Source of the DNA: an uncultured Lachnospiraceae bacterium
GTDB lineage: Bacteria > Bacillota > Clostridia > Lachnospirales > Lachnospiraceae
Assembly (NCBI GenBank): GCA_947566645.1
Contig: CANOKL010000001.1
Location: forward strand, 1 to 64,000
DNA: 64,000 nt
Direction of reading: 5' to 3'
Shown: positions 1 through 8,735 of the stretch, piece after piece
Numbering within the stretch: position 1 is the first letter of the stretch
Layout of the letters: every line of letters begins with the position of its first letter
Notes under the pieces: generated by a model
The model's database searches: none
The model's input: the letters and a program-made list of their open reading frames with translations, nothing else
Told to the model about the DNA's origin: nothing
Translations under genes and position numbers: made by a program

Positions 1-53
1 CTGCTCACAACTGCAACCTCTGTATTATTTTTCTTTATAACTTCTGTTTTCAT
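1..53 (-). CDS. 5' end of an unidentified gene (cut by window edge)
   Basis: Only the first 17 codons are present. They read M-K-T-E-V-I-K-K-N-N-T-E-V-A-V-V-S and follow a good GGAGGTAG ribosome binding site at 58-65. The gene lies 12 bases after the MATE transporter stop on the same strand, so it is probably the third gene of the TetR-MATE operon. The product cannot be named from this fragment. Confidence 0.6.
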   Translation of the reverse strand, partial: MKTEVIKKNNTEVAVVS

Positions 54-65
54 TTTCTACCTCCA

Positions 66-1433
66 TCAATTTTGAATCATTTTAACAACGGCTTTTGACT
101 GCCACTTATTTCCCTTGTATCTCATAACTACAATAGTACTTGCCACGCACCATCCCAGACAAGAAGCGATAGCAATCGAGAGAAGCCCTAATTTTCCTAT
201 CAGCAATACAGTAACAAGCAATTTCACGAGTATGGATGCCAGTGAATGAATCCCTGCAATCAGTGTATCCCCAACACCAGAAAGTACGCCGCCCAATCCG
301 TATATCAAAGCATTTATCGGATAGAACCATAGGCAGACATGGAAATAGCTATAACCGCTTAATATCATTTCCTCGTTATCGCCGATAATTAACCCCAATA
401 TTTCTTTTCCCCAAAACAGCAGAATCATGGAAAGCAGAGCTGTGATAGCAATTGAAAGCATTATGCCGAACCGTGTGCCTTGCTTCATACGGTCTTTTTC
501 ATTTGCACCGATATTTTGCCCCGCAAAAATGCTCAAAGCATTTCCGAGTGCCTGAACAGGCAGCAAAATAAATGCTTCAATTCGGCTTGCCGCTGTCATT
601 CCACCGATGCTTGCATTTCCTAATCCATTGATAAAGCCCTGCACAATCAGCATACCGAGAAAAACTGCCAGTTGCTGTATAATAATTGGCGTACAGATTT
701 TTAAGGAAATCCCTAATAATTTCTGGTCAAAAACAAACTCACTACGCTTTGGAACTGCCATCGGGAATTTTTTTCGGAGTTGAACCAACAAATATACGCC
801 AGAGATTGCCTGTGCAATAATTGTAGATGCCGCAATCCCAATGACGCCCCCGCCATTTATAACAAAAACGATATTAAGCACTAAGTTGATAATGGATGAT
901 GCAACCAAAGCATATAACGGCATTTTTGTTTCGCCAAAACTTCTCATAACTGCACCCAGCATATTATACAGCATTGAAAACGGAATCCCTAAAAATACCA
1001 TTCTCAAATATGCCGAAGCAGGCTCTAAAAGCTCGGCAGGAGTCTGGGTAATCTGTAACAACGGCTTTGCTAAAATTGCCCCGCCAAACGCCATCATTAA
1101 ACCTAAAACCAATAAAAAAATAGATATTGTGGAAATTAAGCTTTTAATCTGTTCAAACTGCTTTGCACCAAAGAATTGGGCAAGAAGTATCGTGATACCA
1201 ATAGCCAAACCCAAAATAACGGAAACAAACAGTAAATAAATCGGAACAGATACACCGATTGCGGACAACGCATCTTCATTCACCAAACGCCCCGCAACAA
1301 CCGCATCAATAACATTATAAAGCTGTTGCAATAAAGTCCCTAAAAAAATGGGAATAGAAAACAACACTAACTGTTTCTTTATACTTCCCGAAGTCAATAC
1401 CATAGGCTGACCTCTGTTTTCTTTCTTTTGCAT
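66..1433 (-). CDS. MATE family multidrug/sodium antiporter
   Basis: This 455-residue integral membrane protein has the length and hydrophobic pattern of MATE transporters (about 12 helices in two homologous halves). The N-terminal stretch with IPIFLGTLLQQLYNVIDAVV and the later GALLxSFG-like segment (MRSFGETKMP) are typical of the DinF/NorM-like clostridial branch. It would export cationic drugs or metabolites with Na+ or H+ influx. It starts 14 bases after the TetR gene ends, with an AGGAGG-like site just upstream, so the two form an operon. The substrate is not predictable. Confidence 0.9.
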   Translation of the reverse strand: MQKKENRGQPMVLTSGSIKKQLVLFSIPIFLGTLLQQLYNVIDAVVAGRLVNEDALSAIGVSVPIYLLFVSVILGLAIGITILLAQFFGAKQFEQIKSLISTISIFLLVLGLMMAFGGAILAKPLLQITQTPAELLEPASAYLRMVFLGIPFSMLYNMLGAVMRSFGETKMPLYALVASSIINLVLNIVFVINGGGVIGIAASTIIAQAISGVYLLVQLRKKFPMAVPKRSEFVFDQKLLGISLKICTPIIIQQLAVFLGMLIVQGFINGLGNASIGGMTAASRIEAFILLPVQALGNALSIFAGQNIGANEKDRMKQGTRFGIMLSIAITALLSMILLFWGKEILGLIIGDNEEMILSGYSYFHVCLWFYPINALIYGLGGVLSGVGDTLIAGIHSLASILVKLLVTVLLIGKLGLLSIAIASCLGWCVASTIVVMRYKGNKWQSKAVVKMIQN

Positions 1434-1447
1434 TTTTCTACCTCCTG

Positions 1448-2026
1448 CTATTCATACAAACTGTCAATCAAATGGTCAACTATAAAGTCAAAGGTTTCCA
1501 TGTGATTGTGCGGAAGACTATCCCTATTTTTGATATTCATAATTAAAGAGTAAATAACTGACATCGCCAAATCCGCATTAACCTTGAATTTCAAATGCGG
1601 CTGGCTCAAAAAAAGCTGTTGGCTCATATGATTGGATTCCTCGATTTTATCTGCCTGTTCTTCTGATAACTTGTTCATCAAAATTGTAAAATCCGTACTG
1701 TCCGAATCGTACAAAAAATTGTTTTTATCATATTCCCGATAAATGAGCTTTAAGGCTTCAGCAACACCATACTTATCTTTGTGTTTATTGATTACCTCCG
1801 ATGCCACATTGCAGATTTGTTCTTGCACAGAGCACAACACTTCACAAAAAAGAGCTTCTTTCGATTCAAAAAAAATATAAAACGCCCCTTTTGAGATTCC
1901 TACCTGTTTACAAAGGTCATCAACACTTGTTTTCTTATAACCATACTGTGTCCAACTCTGCTTACAGGCTTCCTGCAAACTTCTTTTGATGTTTTCTTTT
2001 TCTCGTTCTGTAAAACTTTTTGCCAT
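1448..2026 (-). CDS. TetR/AcrR family transcriptional regulator
   Basis: A 192-residue protein with an N-terminal helix-turn-helix: residues about 10-60 contain the TetR signature KTSVDDLCKQVGISKGAFYIFFESKEALF. The C-terminal part is variable and should bind the inducer. It is first in the operon with the MATE exporter, the usual arrangement for a local repressor of drug export. A promoter and a dyad symmetric site lie directly upstream (2041-2102), consistent with autorepression. The start at 2026 has a GGAGAAAACC site. Ligand unknown. Confidence 0.92.
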   Translation of the reverse strand: MAKSFTEREKENIKRSLQEACKQSWTQYGYKKTSVDDLCKQVGISKGAFYIFFESKEALFCEVLCSVQEQICNVASEVINKHKDKYGVAEALKLIYREYDKNNFLYDSDSTDFTILMNKLSEEQADKIEESNHMSQQLFLSQPHLKFKVNADLAMSVIYSLIMNIKNRDSLPHNHMETFDFIVDHLIDSLYE

Positions 2027-2040
2027 ATGGTTTTCTCCTT

Positions 2041-2102
2041 TCTATGACTTAAAATACTATTTCGGTCATAGATATAATACACCCTATACCAGTAAACGTC
2101 AA
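2041..2102 (-). promoter_or_regulatory. Promoter and probable TetR operator of the MATE operon
   Basis: Reading the minus strand, a -35 TTGACG (2102-2097) and a -10 TATTAT (2079-2074) are separated by exactly 17 bases. Immediately downstream are 8-base inverted arms TCTATGAC / GTCATAGA (2041-2048 and 2065-2072) enclosing the near-palindrome AAATACTATTT. A dyad across the transcription start just before a tetR-type gene is the classic place for a self-binding repressor. The assignment of the binding protein is inference. Confidence 0.7.
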
Positions 2103-2189
2103 GAAATATTTTCAAAATACGCTATCATATGACTAAATCAAAAAACAGCAGAGCTTTTACCCTCTGCCGCCTGTTGCCTATGCGAAAAT

Positions 2190-2942
2190 GCATTGATACG
2201 TGTTGGAAGAACAGCAGTATGCTTTTCATCCTGTGTGGATCTTCTATGAGCTTTATGGAAAACCAGGTGCTGGGGTATCAGAGTCCTCTGTATGGCCGGC
2301 GTACAGCACAATTCAAGATCCGGCCATTTACCTTTTTTGAGTGCAGGAAGATGCTCGGCAGGTTTACTCCTGAGGAAAAGGCCATTATCTATGGGGGCTG
2401 ATTGAAAAGGAGCGCCCAGTCCTGACAAAGGAAAACAGCAGGAAGACGATTTATCACCTGAAGGACAGCATGTTCCTCTTTTGGTATCGTTTTGTCCGCC
2501 CAAACATTACAGCAATCTCTATGGGTACAGGGGCATATATATATATGAAAACAGTGTAAAGCCTGATTTAAACTCCTTCATGGGTTTCATATTCGAAGAG
2601 ATCTGCAGACAGTATCTCTATCAGCCGGAGATTTATACGACTCTTCCGTTCCTTTTCGGAAAGATGGGCAGATGGTGGGGGACAAATCCGCAGAAGCATC
2701 GTCAAGAGGAAATTGACATTGTTGCCCTTGGTGATAACCAGAACCAGATACTGTTCGGAGAGTGCAAATGGCAAAATGCAAAAACAGATGTAATGGTCTT
2801 TCGCACACTGTTGGAGCGGGGAGGACTATTCCACTGTCCGGAAAAATATTTCTATGTGTTTTCAAAAGCCGGATTCGAGAAAAATACGGAGGAAATTGCA
2901 AAGCAATATAATATAAAAAGAATTTCCTTTTCTGAAATGTAA
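2190..2942 (+). pseudogene. Degenerate copy of DUF234-type ATPase/nuclease
   Basis: Three pieces in different frames match successive parts of the intact gene at 3264-4652. About 2195-2395 encodes LFILCGSSMSFMENQVLGYQ and the YGRRTAQFKIRPF segment. About 2400-2500 encodes ENSRKTIYHLKDSMFLFWYR. About 2520-2942 encodes the nuclease-like tail with GKMGRWWGTNP, EEIDIVAL and LFGECKW. The N-terminal P-loop half is missing, and about 70 residues between the first two pieces are deleted. It is therefore 5'-truncated, internally deleted and frameshifted, a dead paralogue of its downstream neighbour. Confidence 0.85.
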
Positions 2943-2959
2943 AAAGTTGGGGGCGGCCT

Positions 2960-3150
2960 GAACGACTCAAGCCGGGCTGGGACATCCGGCGCTACCCTCC
3001 GGTCATGCGTCAGATCGCACAGTGGAGGGAGACTTACAAGAACCGTACCGCCTCGGAGCGGATCAACAACCGCATCCTAAATGACTATGGGCTGCATTCC
3101 ATGCGGATCCATACAAAGAAGCATTATTCCTTCCTGGCCATGGAGACCTG
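2960..3150 (+). pseudogene. C-terminal remnant of a DDE-type transposase
   Basis: An open stretch without a start reads WDIRRYPPVMRQIAQW, then RTASERINNRILNDYGL and HTKKHYSFLAM. This is the kind of C-terminal end seen in DDE transposases of the IS4/IS1182-like group. Only about 60 residues remain and no terminal inverted repeats are visible, so it is a decayed insertion sequence. It separates the dead and live ATPase copies and ends directly at a copy of the dispersed palindrome. Confidence 0.6.
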
Positions 3151-3151
3151 T

Positions 3152-3193
3152 AATTGGGGACGGGGTATTTTTAAAAATACCCCGTCCCCAATT
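3152..3193. repeat. Dispersed palindrome, copy 1
   Basis: A perfect 42-bp inverted repeat: the left arm AATTGGGGACGGGGTATTTTT runs straight into its reverse complement with no loop. It lies between the transposase remnant and the live ATPase gene. Its last bases form the start of that gene's -35 box (TTGACT at 3192-3197). Confidence 0.97.
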
Positions 3194-3220
3194 GACTTGT
3201 TCGAAAAGGTGAGTTATAAT
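3192..3220 (+). promoter_or_regulatory. Promoter of the DUF234 ATPase gene
   Basis: The -35 TTGACT (3192-3197) and the -10 TATAAT (3215-3220) are 17 bases apart. The first two bases of the -35 belong to the right end of palindrome copy 1. This is a near-consensus sigma-A promoter about 40 bases ahead of the start codon. Confidence 0.75.
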
Positions 3221-3263
3221 TTAGTAAATCGTAAACTACGAATATTGCTATGGAGGTTCAGGG

Positions 3264-4652
3264 ATGTTCATAGGGAGAGACAACGAACTTAATGCATTAA
3301 ACAAACTCTACAATTCCGGTAAATTTGAGTTTGTCGTTATTTATGGCCGCCGCCGTGTAGGCAAGACTGCCCTTATTAGTGAGTTTTCAAAAGACAAAGA
3401 TACCATTTTCTTTACTGGTGTTGAAACGAATGCTAAGCAAAATCTTGATAATTTTTCAAGATGTATTATGGAATATAATACCGGAATCGCTGCTCATTCA
3501 TCGTTTTCTTCGTTTCAATCAGCATTAGAGTATGTTTTTGAACTGGCAAAAACAAAAAGGATTGTGCTTGCTATCGATGAGTACCCCTACGTTGCCCGTG
3601 CGTCAAAAAGCCTTGCTTCTACGCTTCAGTTTTTAATTGATAAAAACAAGGATAACTCAAAGCTCTTTTTGATTCTTTGCGGTTCTTCTATGTCTTATAT
3701 GGAAGACCATGTTCTGGCATATAAAGCACCTCTTTACGGAAGAAGAACAGCGCAGTTTAAAATCAGACCCTTTGACTTTTTTGAAGCCTGCCGCTGTTTT
3801 ACGAACCTGTCAGGCACTGATAAAGCCCTGGCTTATGGCATTGTCGGAGGGACGCCGCAATATCTGATGATGCTTGATGATAATCTTTCCATAGAAGAAA
3901 ATATTAAAAATACGCACTTGAATCCGATTTCTTCCATTTTTGAGGAGCCTAACAATTTATTAAAGCAAGAAGTGCGTGAACCGGCAATTTACAATGCGGT
4001 TATTACTGCGATCGCCACCGGTTCATCCAGGATGAGTGAAATTTCCAGTAAAATTGATGAGGATACAAGTGTGTGCGCTACTTATATTAAGAACTTGATT
4101 GCGCTCGGTATTGTAAAAAAAGAATCGCCTTACGGTGAAAAATCGAGCCGTAAGACAATTTACTCCATTGAGGATAATATGTTTCGTTTCTGGTATCGCT
4201 TTGTGCCGGAGAATACCTCCATTATCTCCCGTGGAGCGACAGACCTTGCATACAGGCGTATTTCTTCGGAACTCCCTTCCTATATGGGCGGTGTGTTTGA
4301 GGATATTTGCAGGCAATATCTGTGGAAACTGCTTCTTGAGGGGAAGTGTGCTGTGAATTTCAGCGACATTGGCCGCTGGTGGGGAACAAACCCGAAAACC
4401 AGATCTCAGGAAGAAATTGATATAATTGGAGCGGATAAAGATACCGCTTTATTTGGTGAGTGCAAGTGGACAAACGAGAAAGCGGATCTTGGTGTGCTTG
4501 AAACCCTTGTGGAGCGCAGCAGCTTGTTCAGCTATAAGAAAATGCATTATTATCTCTTTGCTAAAACAGGTTTTACCAGGGGCTGCACCGAGAGAGCAGA
4601 CGAGATGGGGAATGTAACGCTGGTCAGCTATGAGGATATGCTGAAAGCGTAA
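3264..4652 (+). CDS. ATP-binding protein with C-terminal DUF234 (PD-(D/E)XK-like) domain
   Basis: A 462-residue protein of the archaeal-ATPase/DUF234 family common in clostridia and archaea. The P-loop is GRRRVGKT at residues 28-35 and the Walker B is IVLAIDEYPYV near 105. A central AAA-like and winged-helix region follows. The C-terminal part has GRWWGTNP, EEIDIIGA and ALFGECKW, a D...ExK pattern of PD-(D/E)XK nucleases. The cellular role of this family is not established; a DNA-processing or mobile-element role is often suspected. A GGAGG site precedes the ATG. A broken paralogue lies immediately upstream. Confidence 0.85.
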   Translation: MFIGRDNELNALNKLYNSGKFEFVVIYGRRRVGKTALISEFSKDKDTIFFTGVETNAKQNLDNFSRCIMEYNTGIAAHSSFSSFQSALEYVFELAKTKRIVLAIDEYPYVARASKSLASTLQFLIDKNKDNSKLFLILCGSSMSYMEDHVLAYKAPLYGRRTAQFKIRPFDFFEACRCFTNLSGTDKALAYGIVGGTPQYLMMLDDNLSIEENIKNTHLNPISSIFEEPNNLLKQEVREPAIYNAVITAIATGSSRMSEISSKIDEDTSVCATYIKNLIALGIVKKESPYGEKSSRKTIYSIEDNMFRFWYRFVPENTSIISRGATDLAYRRISSELPSYMGGVFEDICRQYLWKLLLEGKCAVNFSDIGRWWGTNPKTRSQEEIDIIGADKDTALFGECKWTNEKADLGVLETLVERSSLFSYKKMHYYLFAKTGFTRGCTERADEMGNVTLVSYEDMLKA

Positions 4653-4956
4653 TACAGTGTTACGGTTTCCCAGGTATTCCTTGTCTGTAATGAGTGCTCT
4701 CGGGAGGTCATTTACAAAAGAGGAGGCAAAGACGATATTTGTTTTCCTATATCGAACATGTCTGATTAAAACGAATTATAATAAAAATCGCAAGAAAATA
4801 CATGAAATCATAAGAAAGTACATGAAATCAAAAAAAATTACCTCAAATCGAAAGAATTTACTCTATTTGAATACTCTCCAATTTGAAATAATTTTTATAA
4901 GAGCTTATTAGTACTAATCTCTCTTATAAAATATGAGATCAGAAAGGGGAAGAAAG
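4653..4956 (+). other. Regulatory intergenic region upstream of the rhamnosidase gene
   Basis: This 304-base AT-rich gap has no convincing gene. Its first 100 bases show nothing recognisable. The second half carries four 20-bp direct repeats (4785-4864), then an AATAAT-like -10 near 4887-4892, and the AAAGGGGAAG ribosome binding site at 4943-4952 of the GH106 gene. Confidence 0.6.
4785..4864 (+). promoter_or_regulatory. Four tandem 20-bp operator-like repeats before the GH106 gene
   Basis: Four units begin at exactly 20-base steps (4785, 4805, 4825, 4845). They read AAATCGCAAGAAAATACATG, AAATCATAAGAAAGTACATG, AAATCAAAAAAAATTACCTC and AAATCGAAAGAATTTACTCT. A spacing of about two helical turns is typical of direct-repeat sites bound by AraC-type dimers or oligomers. 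The same motif occurs as two 20-bp-phased copies before the rhamnose ABC operon (12218-12257). The likely binder is the AraC-type response regulator encoded between them at 10556-12130; that is inference. Confidence 0.75.
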
Positions 4957-7900
4957 ATGAGAAAGAGATTGACGCAGTGCATGGCTGTATTTTTAAGCAG
5001 CGCCATGGTACTATCCCAGGGACTGCCTGCTTTCGCGCGGGAAAACAGTTCACAAAAAACAGGGGGGTTAACGGCCTTCGAACAGTCGTTTTTGAATCCG
5101 GATAAGGATGCAAAACCCTTTATGCGATGGTGGATCGCGCCTGGCCGGATGACAGAGGAAGAAGTACGCAGGGAAATGAAGAATTTCGCGGATGGCGGAT
5201 ATGCAGGCGTAGAGCTGCAGTGCCTTGAACTTGCCAAGGGTTGTGTCATAAATGACAGCACCTGGAATGAGACGATGAAATGGATCCTGAAGGCAGGCCT
5301 GGAATATGGCGTACAGGTAGACTTTACAGTAGGCCAGATGTGGCCGGTTGCCACGCCGGAAATAACGGATGCAGATGATCCGCGTGCAGAACAGCAGATC
5401 TGGGAAGCCAGTACTTCCTTTGAAGCATCTGCCGCAGAGGGAGGAAGCATGACATACACCAGTGAAGAGCTGGTACTTCCGCCGGCATCCAGTAATCCGT
5501 GGAGACCCGGATTCAGTACAGAACGTGCACGGCAGCTGATTGCTGTGACAGCGGTTAAGACAGCAGAAGACGGCAGCTATGACACTGGCAGCGCCATTGC
5601 TGTATTTGACGGTGAGAATGCGGTAGGTGATGGAACCGTATATGACAAAGAAACAGGTTCCTTAACATGGGCGGCTCCGTCAGAGGGCAATTGGACAATC
5701 TTTTATTACTACAGCCAGACTGCGAACCATACTTTGGGGTATGGGATGAATCAGTATGTCATTGACCACATGAGCCCGGAAGGGACGCAGGCAGTTATTG
5801 ATAACTGGGAAAATGCAATGAATGGAGATCCGGAGTTAAAGTCCCTGTATGAACAGAACGGCGGAAGCATTTTCGGAGATTCCTTTGAGCTGAGAAGCAG
5901 CCTCTGGACACCGGATATGTTAAATCAGTTCAAACAAAGACGGGGATATGACCTGACACCTTATCTTCCGGCACTGAATAACGATCTTGGGGCAACAGGG
6001 AGCCGTGTACGTGACGACCTGTATACGACCATGACAGAGCTTTTGTCAGAAAATCACATGCAGGCTTTGCAGAAGTGGGCAAAAACCCACAATATGACCC
6101 TACGCTACCAGGCATACAGCAGCGCGGGAAGCAGTGTATTTGAGATGACTTATCCGGCCTTAAACATTGATATTGTAGAAGCAGAATCGTATGCCATGAG
6201 CGGTACGGTTCCGGATTCCTACCGCCAGCTCAGCGGTATTGTACATATGAAGAAGGATTCCATCTATTCTGCAGAAGCAGCAGAGATCGGGCGGGATGAC
6301 TGGCGTGAGACATGGACAGATACACAGCTTAAGGACGGAAGTGATAATCGTCATATGGGACTGATGTATTACGCAAACCGCCTTTTTGCCGGCGGTGTTA
6401 ATAAGCTTGTCTTCCATGGCACAACATATAAATTCAGCGATACGGAAAATACATACTTTCCTGTGCAGCAGACATGGCCAGGATATTCTGCAATGTCTGC
6501 ATTAAGCTATGGAAATGAATGGGATGATAAGACGCCGATGTGGGAGAACATAGATATTATGACAGATGCCCTGTCCCGTACAGAGATGGTTCTTCAGCAG
6601 GGACAGGGGGACATTGACCTGGCTGTATACCGTTCCCTGTATGGTAAAGGGAATATACGTTCAGAGAGTACCGCGATCGACCAGGCTGGATATACGTATG
6701 ATTATGTCACGCCTACTGTCCTGAATATGGACAATGCCGTAGTGGGAATCCAGGAAGGCAAAACAGTACTGGCAGCAGACGGACCTTCTTACAAGGCGTT
6801 AATTATTGAACCTATGAATGACGGCACGGTACCGCCGATGCCGCTTAATACAGCAGAAAAGATTCTCGCTGATGCAAAAGCAGGCCTTCCGGTTGTCATC
6901 ATAGGCGATGCACCTGCAAGAGCCAATACCTATCCTGGAAGCGCGGCAGACGGGACAGCTTTGACGGAAGATGAGGATGCAAAGCTGGCAGTCCTTATGA
7001 ATGAGCTTAAGGGTCTTGCTAATGTAAAATCAGCAGCTGACCGGGCAGGAGCCGTTTCTGCACTTGCAGAGCTTGGAGTTGCTCCGGATGCTGCATTGCA
7101 GCAGAGCGCGCAGATTTATACACAGCACCGTAATACAGAAAATGCAGACCTGTATTTTATCTATAACGACGGAACAGAAGACAGTGCGCAGAATGTGACG
7201 TTAAAAGGAACCGGAATGCCTTACCTTTTGGATCCATGGAGCGGCGAGATTACCCCGATTGCGGACTATACGGCGGATAACGGCTCTGTCACAATACAGA
7301 TTGACCTGGCAGCCCAGGATACTATGCTGGTAGCAATTGCGGGGGCGGGATTTGGCAGCAGGACAATTGCAAAGACTGTTCAGTCAACAAATGCGGACAG
7401 TGTAATCTACGATGAGGCAGATGCATCTAACATCGCAGTGCGCTCCCAGAAGGGCGGCAGGATTCAGGTTTCCTTTACAGACAACACGACGTCAGAAGTG
7501 ACATTACCGGCTGCACAGGAGGCTGTAAAACTGTCTGACTGGAAAATGGTTTTGAACAAGTGGACAGAAGGCGGCAGTGTGTTTGAGACAAAAGTGGAGC
7601 CGACACAGGAGTATGATTTATCCAAAACCGGACTTGTGCCATGGTATGAGATTGATGAGGCTCTGAAAAATACAGCAGGAGTCGCAGAATATACGACAAC
7701 ATTCAATCTGGACAACGGATGGAAGGAAGGCCAGGGCGCTTATCTGGAATTTACCAGAGTATCAGACGTAGGAAGATTAATTGTAAATGACACAGAAGTG
7801 CCGATGAACCAGCTTTCTCTAAAAACTGATATCGGCAGATATCTGGTGAAGGGCGCCAATAAAATTGTAGTAAAGGTTTCCAGCAACCTGTCCAATGTTA

Positions 7901-8556
7901 AATATGGCCAGGATGATACGAATACATACAATTTCGGCGTGATAGGAGACGTAACACTGACGCCTTACCGATATTCCGGCATAACGAAAAAGGCAGAGAA
8001 TCCGGTTCAGGATGACAAAAAGGAAATCAAAGTTTCCAAGATCAGCCTGTCTGGAATATCTAAGAAGATTGCAGCAGGAGAGAAAATAAAACTTACTGCA
8101 AAGATTTATCCGTCTAATGCGTCTGACAAGGGTATTACATGGAAATCCAGTAATAAAAAGGTGGCGACAGTAAATAGCAAGGGTGTTGTTACCATGAAGA
8201 AAAAATCCGGTGGAAGATCTGTAACGATTACTGCGACAGCAAAAGACGGAAGCAACGTGAAGGCATCTTATAAGATTTCCTCCATGAAAGGAAAAGTTAA
8301 GAAGGTGGCAATTACCGGGAAGAAGACTGTGAAGGCTGGCAAGACACTGAAGCTTACTGCAAAGGTGACGGCTACAACGAAGAAGAGCGTTAATAAAAAG
8401 CTGAAATGGACAAGCAACAATAAAAAATACGCAACGGTCAACAGCTCCGGTAAAGTAAAAGCAAAAAGAGCCGGGAAAAACAAGAAGGTTAAGATCACAG
8501 CAATGGCGACAGACGGAAGCGGAAAGAAGAAAACCGTAACAGTTAGAATTAAGTAA
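4957..8556 (+). CDS. Secreted GH106-type alpha-L-rhamnosidase with Ig-like C-terminus
   Basis: A protein of 1199 residues from ATG 4957, chosen because AAAGGGGAAG precedes it and a Sec signal peptide (MRKRLTQCMAVFLSSAMVLS, then GLPAFA) begins there; an in-frame ATG at 4933 lacks these. After the signal comes a large catalytic region opening with PFMRWWIAPGRMTEEEVRRE and GGYAGVELQ, the typical GH106 start (usual substrate: terminal alpha-L-rhamnose in plant or bacterial glycans). Near 1020-1199 are two lysine-rich Big_2-type domains, each with KxTAK, a W-x-S-x-N segment and VATVNSKG/YATVNSSG, probably for wall attachment. It pairs with the rhamnose importer downstream. The family call is by eye. 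Confidence 0.8.
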   Translation: MRKRLTQCMAVFLSSAMVLSQGLPAFARENSSQKTGGLTAFEQSFLNPDKDAKPFMRWWIAPGRMTEEEVRREMKNFADGGYAGVELQCLELAKGCVINDSTWNETMKWILKAGLEYGVQVDFTVGQMWPVATPEITDADDPRAEQQIWEASTSFEASAAEGGSMTYTSEELVLPPASSNPWRPGFSTERARQLIAVTAVKTAEDGSYDTGSAIAVFDGENAVGDGTVYDKETGSLTWAAPSEGNWTIFYYYSQTANHTLGYGMNQYVIDHMSPEGTQAVIDNWENAMNGDPELKSLYEQNGGSIFGDSFELRSSLWTPDMLNQFKQRRGYDLTPYLPALNNDLGATGSRVRDDLYTTMTELLSENHMQALQKWAKTHNMTLRYQAYSSAGSSVFEMTYPALNIDIVEAESYAMSGTVPDSYRQLSGIVHMKKDSIYSAEAAEIGRDDWRETWTDTQLKDGSDNRHMGLMYYANRLFAGGVNKLVFHGTTYKFSDTENTYFPVQQTWPGYSAMSALSYGNEWDDKTPMWENIDIMTDALSRTEMVLQQGQGDIDLAVYRSLYGKGNIRSESTAIDQAGYTYDYVTPTVLNMDNAVVGIQEGKTVLAADGPSYKALIIEPMNDGTVPPMPLNTAEKILADAKAGLPVVIIGDAPARANTYPGSAADGTALTEDEDAKLAVLMNELKGLANVKSAADRAGAVSALAELGVAPDAALQQSAQIYTQHRNTENADLYFIYNDGTEDSAQNVTLKGTGMPYLLDPWSGEITPIADYTADNGSVTIQIDLAAQDTMLVAIAGAGFGSRTIAKTVQSTNADSVIYDEADASNIAVRSQKGGRIQVSFTDNTTSEVTLPAAQEAVKLSDWKMVLNKWTEGGSVFETKVEPTQEYDLSKTGLVPWYEIDEALKNTAGVAEYTTTFNLDNGWKEGQGAYLEFTRVSDVGRLIVNDTEVPMNQLSLKTDIGRYLVKGANKIVVKVSSNLSNVKYGQDDTNTYNFGVIGDVTLTPYRYSGITKKAENPVQDDKKEIKVSKISLSGISKKIAAGEKIKLTAKIYPSNASDKGITWKSSNKKVATVNSKGVVTMKKKSGGRSVTITATAKDGSNVKASYKISSMKGKVKKVAITGKKTVKAGKTLKLTAKVTATTKKSVNKKLKWTSNNKKYATVNSSGKVKAKRAGKNKKVKITAMATDGSGKKKTVTVRIK

Positions 8557-8586
8557 AAGGGTATATACATATAAGCTATACCATCC

Positions 8587-8637
8587 ATCACAATTATGGC
8601 AGCTCCTGATACAAAAAGGGGTTGCCATAATTGTGAT
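8587..8637. terminator. Hairpin between convergent GH106 and kinase genes
   Basis: Perfect 15-base arms ATCACAATTATGGCA (8587-8601) and its reverse complement (8623-8637) enclose a 21-base loop. It sits in the gap between two genes that end towards each other, so a bidirectional terminator or 3'-end stabiliser is likely, although no T tract follows on either strand. It is unrelated to the dispersed palindrome. Confidence 0.55.
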
Positions 8638-8641
8638 ATGC

Positions 8642-8735
8642 TGCCCGGCGTCCTAATCTCCACCTTTGTCCCGCTGCCCGGCGTCCTTTTTATGGCGTTC
8701 TGATCTCCACCTCCGTCCCAATGCCCGGCGTACTG
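8642..8735 (-). repeat. Tandem duplication of the histidine kinase 3' end
   Basis: The last codons of the kinase gene (T-P-G-I-G-T-E-V-E-I-R-T-P then stop) are followed, 10 bases after the stop, by a near copy of the same 38 bases. That copy would encode T-P-G-S-G-T-K-V-E-I-R-T-P. The unit differs at only a few positions. It looks like a slipped or unequal duplication that left a second, out-of-use 3' end. Confidence 0.7.

Noticed and set aside
2138..2503. A 121-codon minus-strand frame opposite the dead ATPase
   Set aside because: The plus strand clearly carries degenerate ATPase homology; the minus frame has no start signal.
4785..4864. CRISPR array
   Set aside because: The units are contiguous 20-bp direct repeats with no spacers and no cas genes; operator repeats fit better.
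7819..8628. A 269-codon Cys/Leu-rich frame on the minus strand
   Set aside because: It is the complement of the lysine-rich Ig-like tail of the GH106 protein, an artefact of AAG-rich coding sequence.
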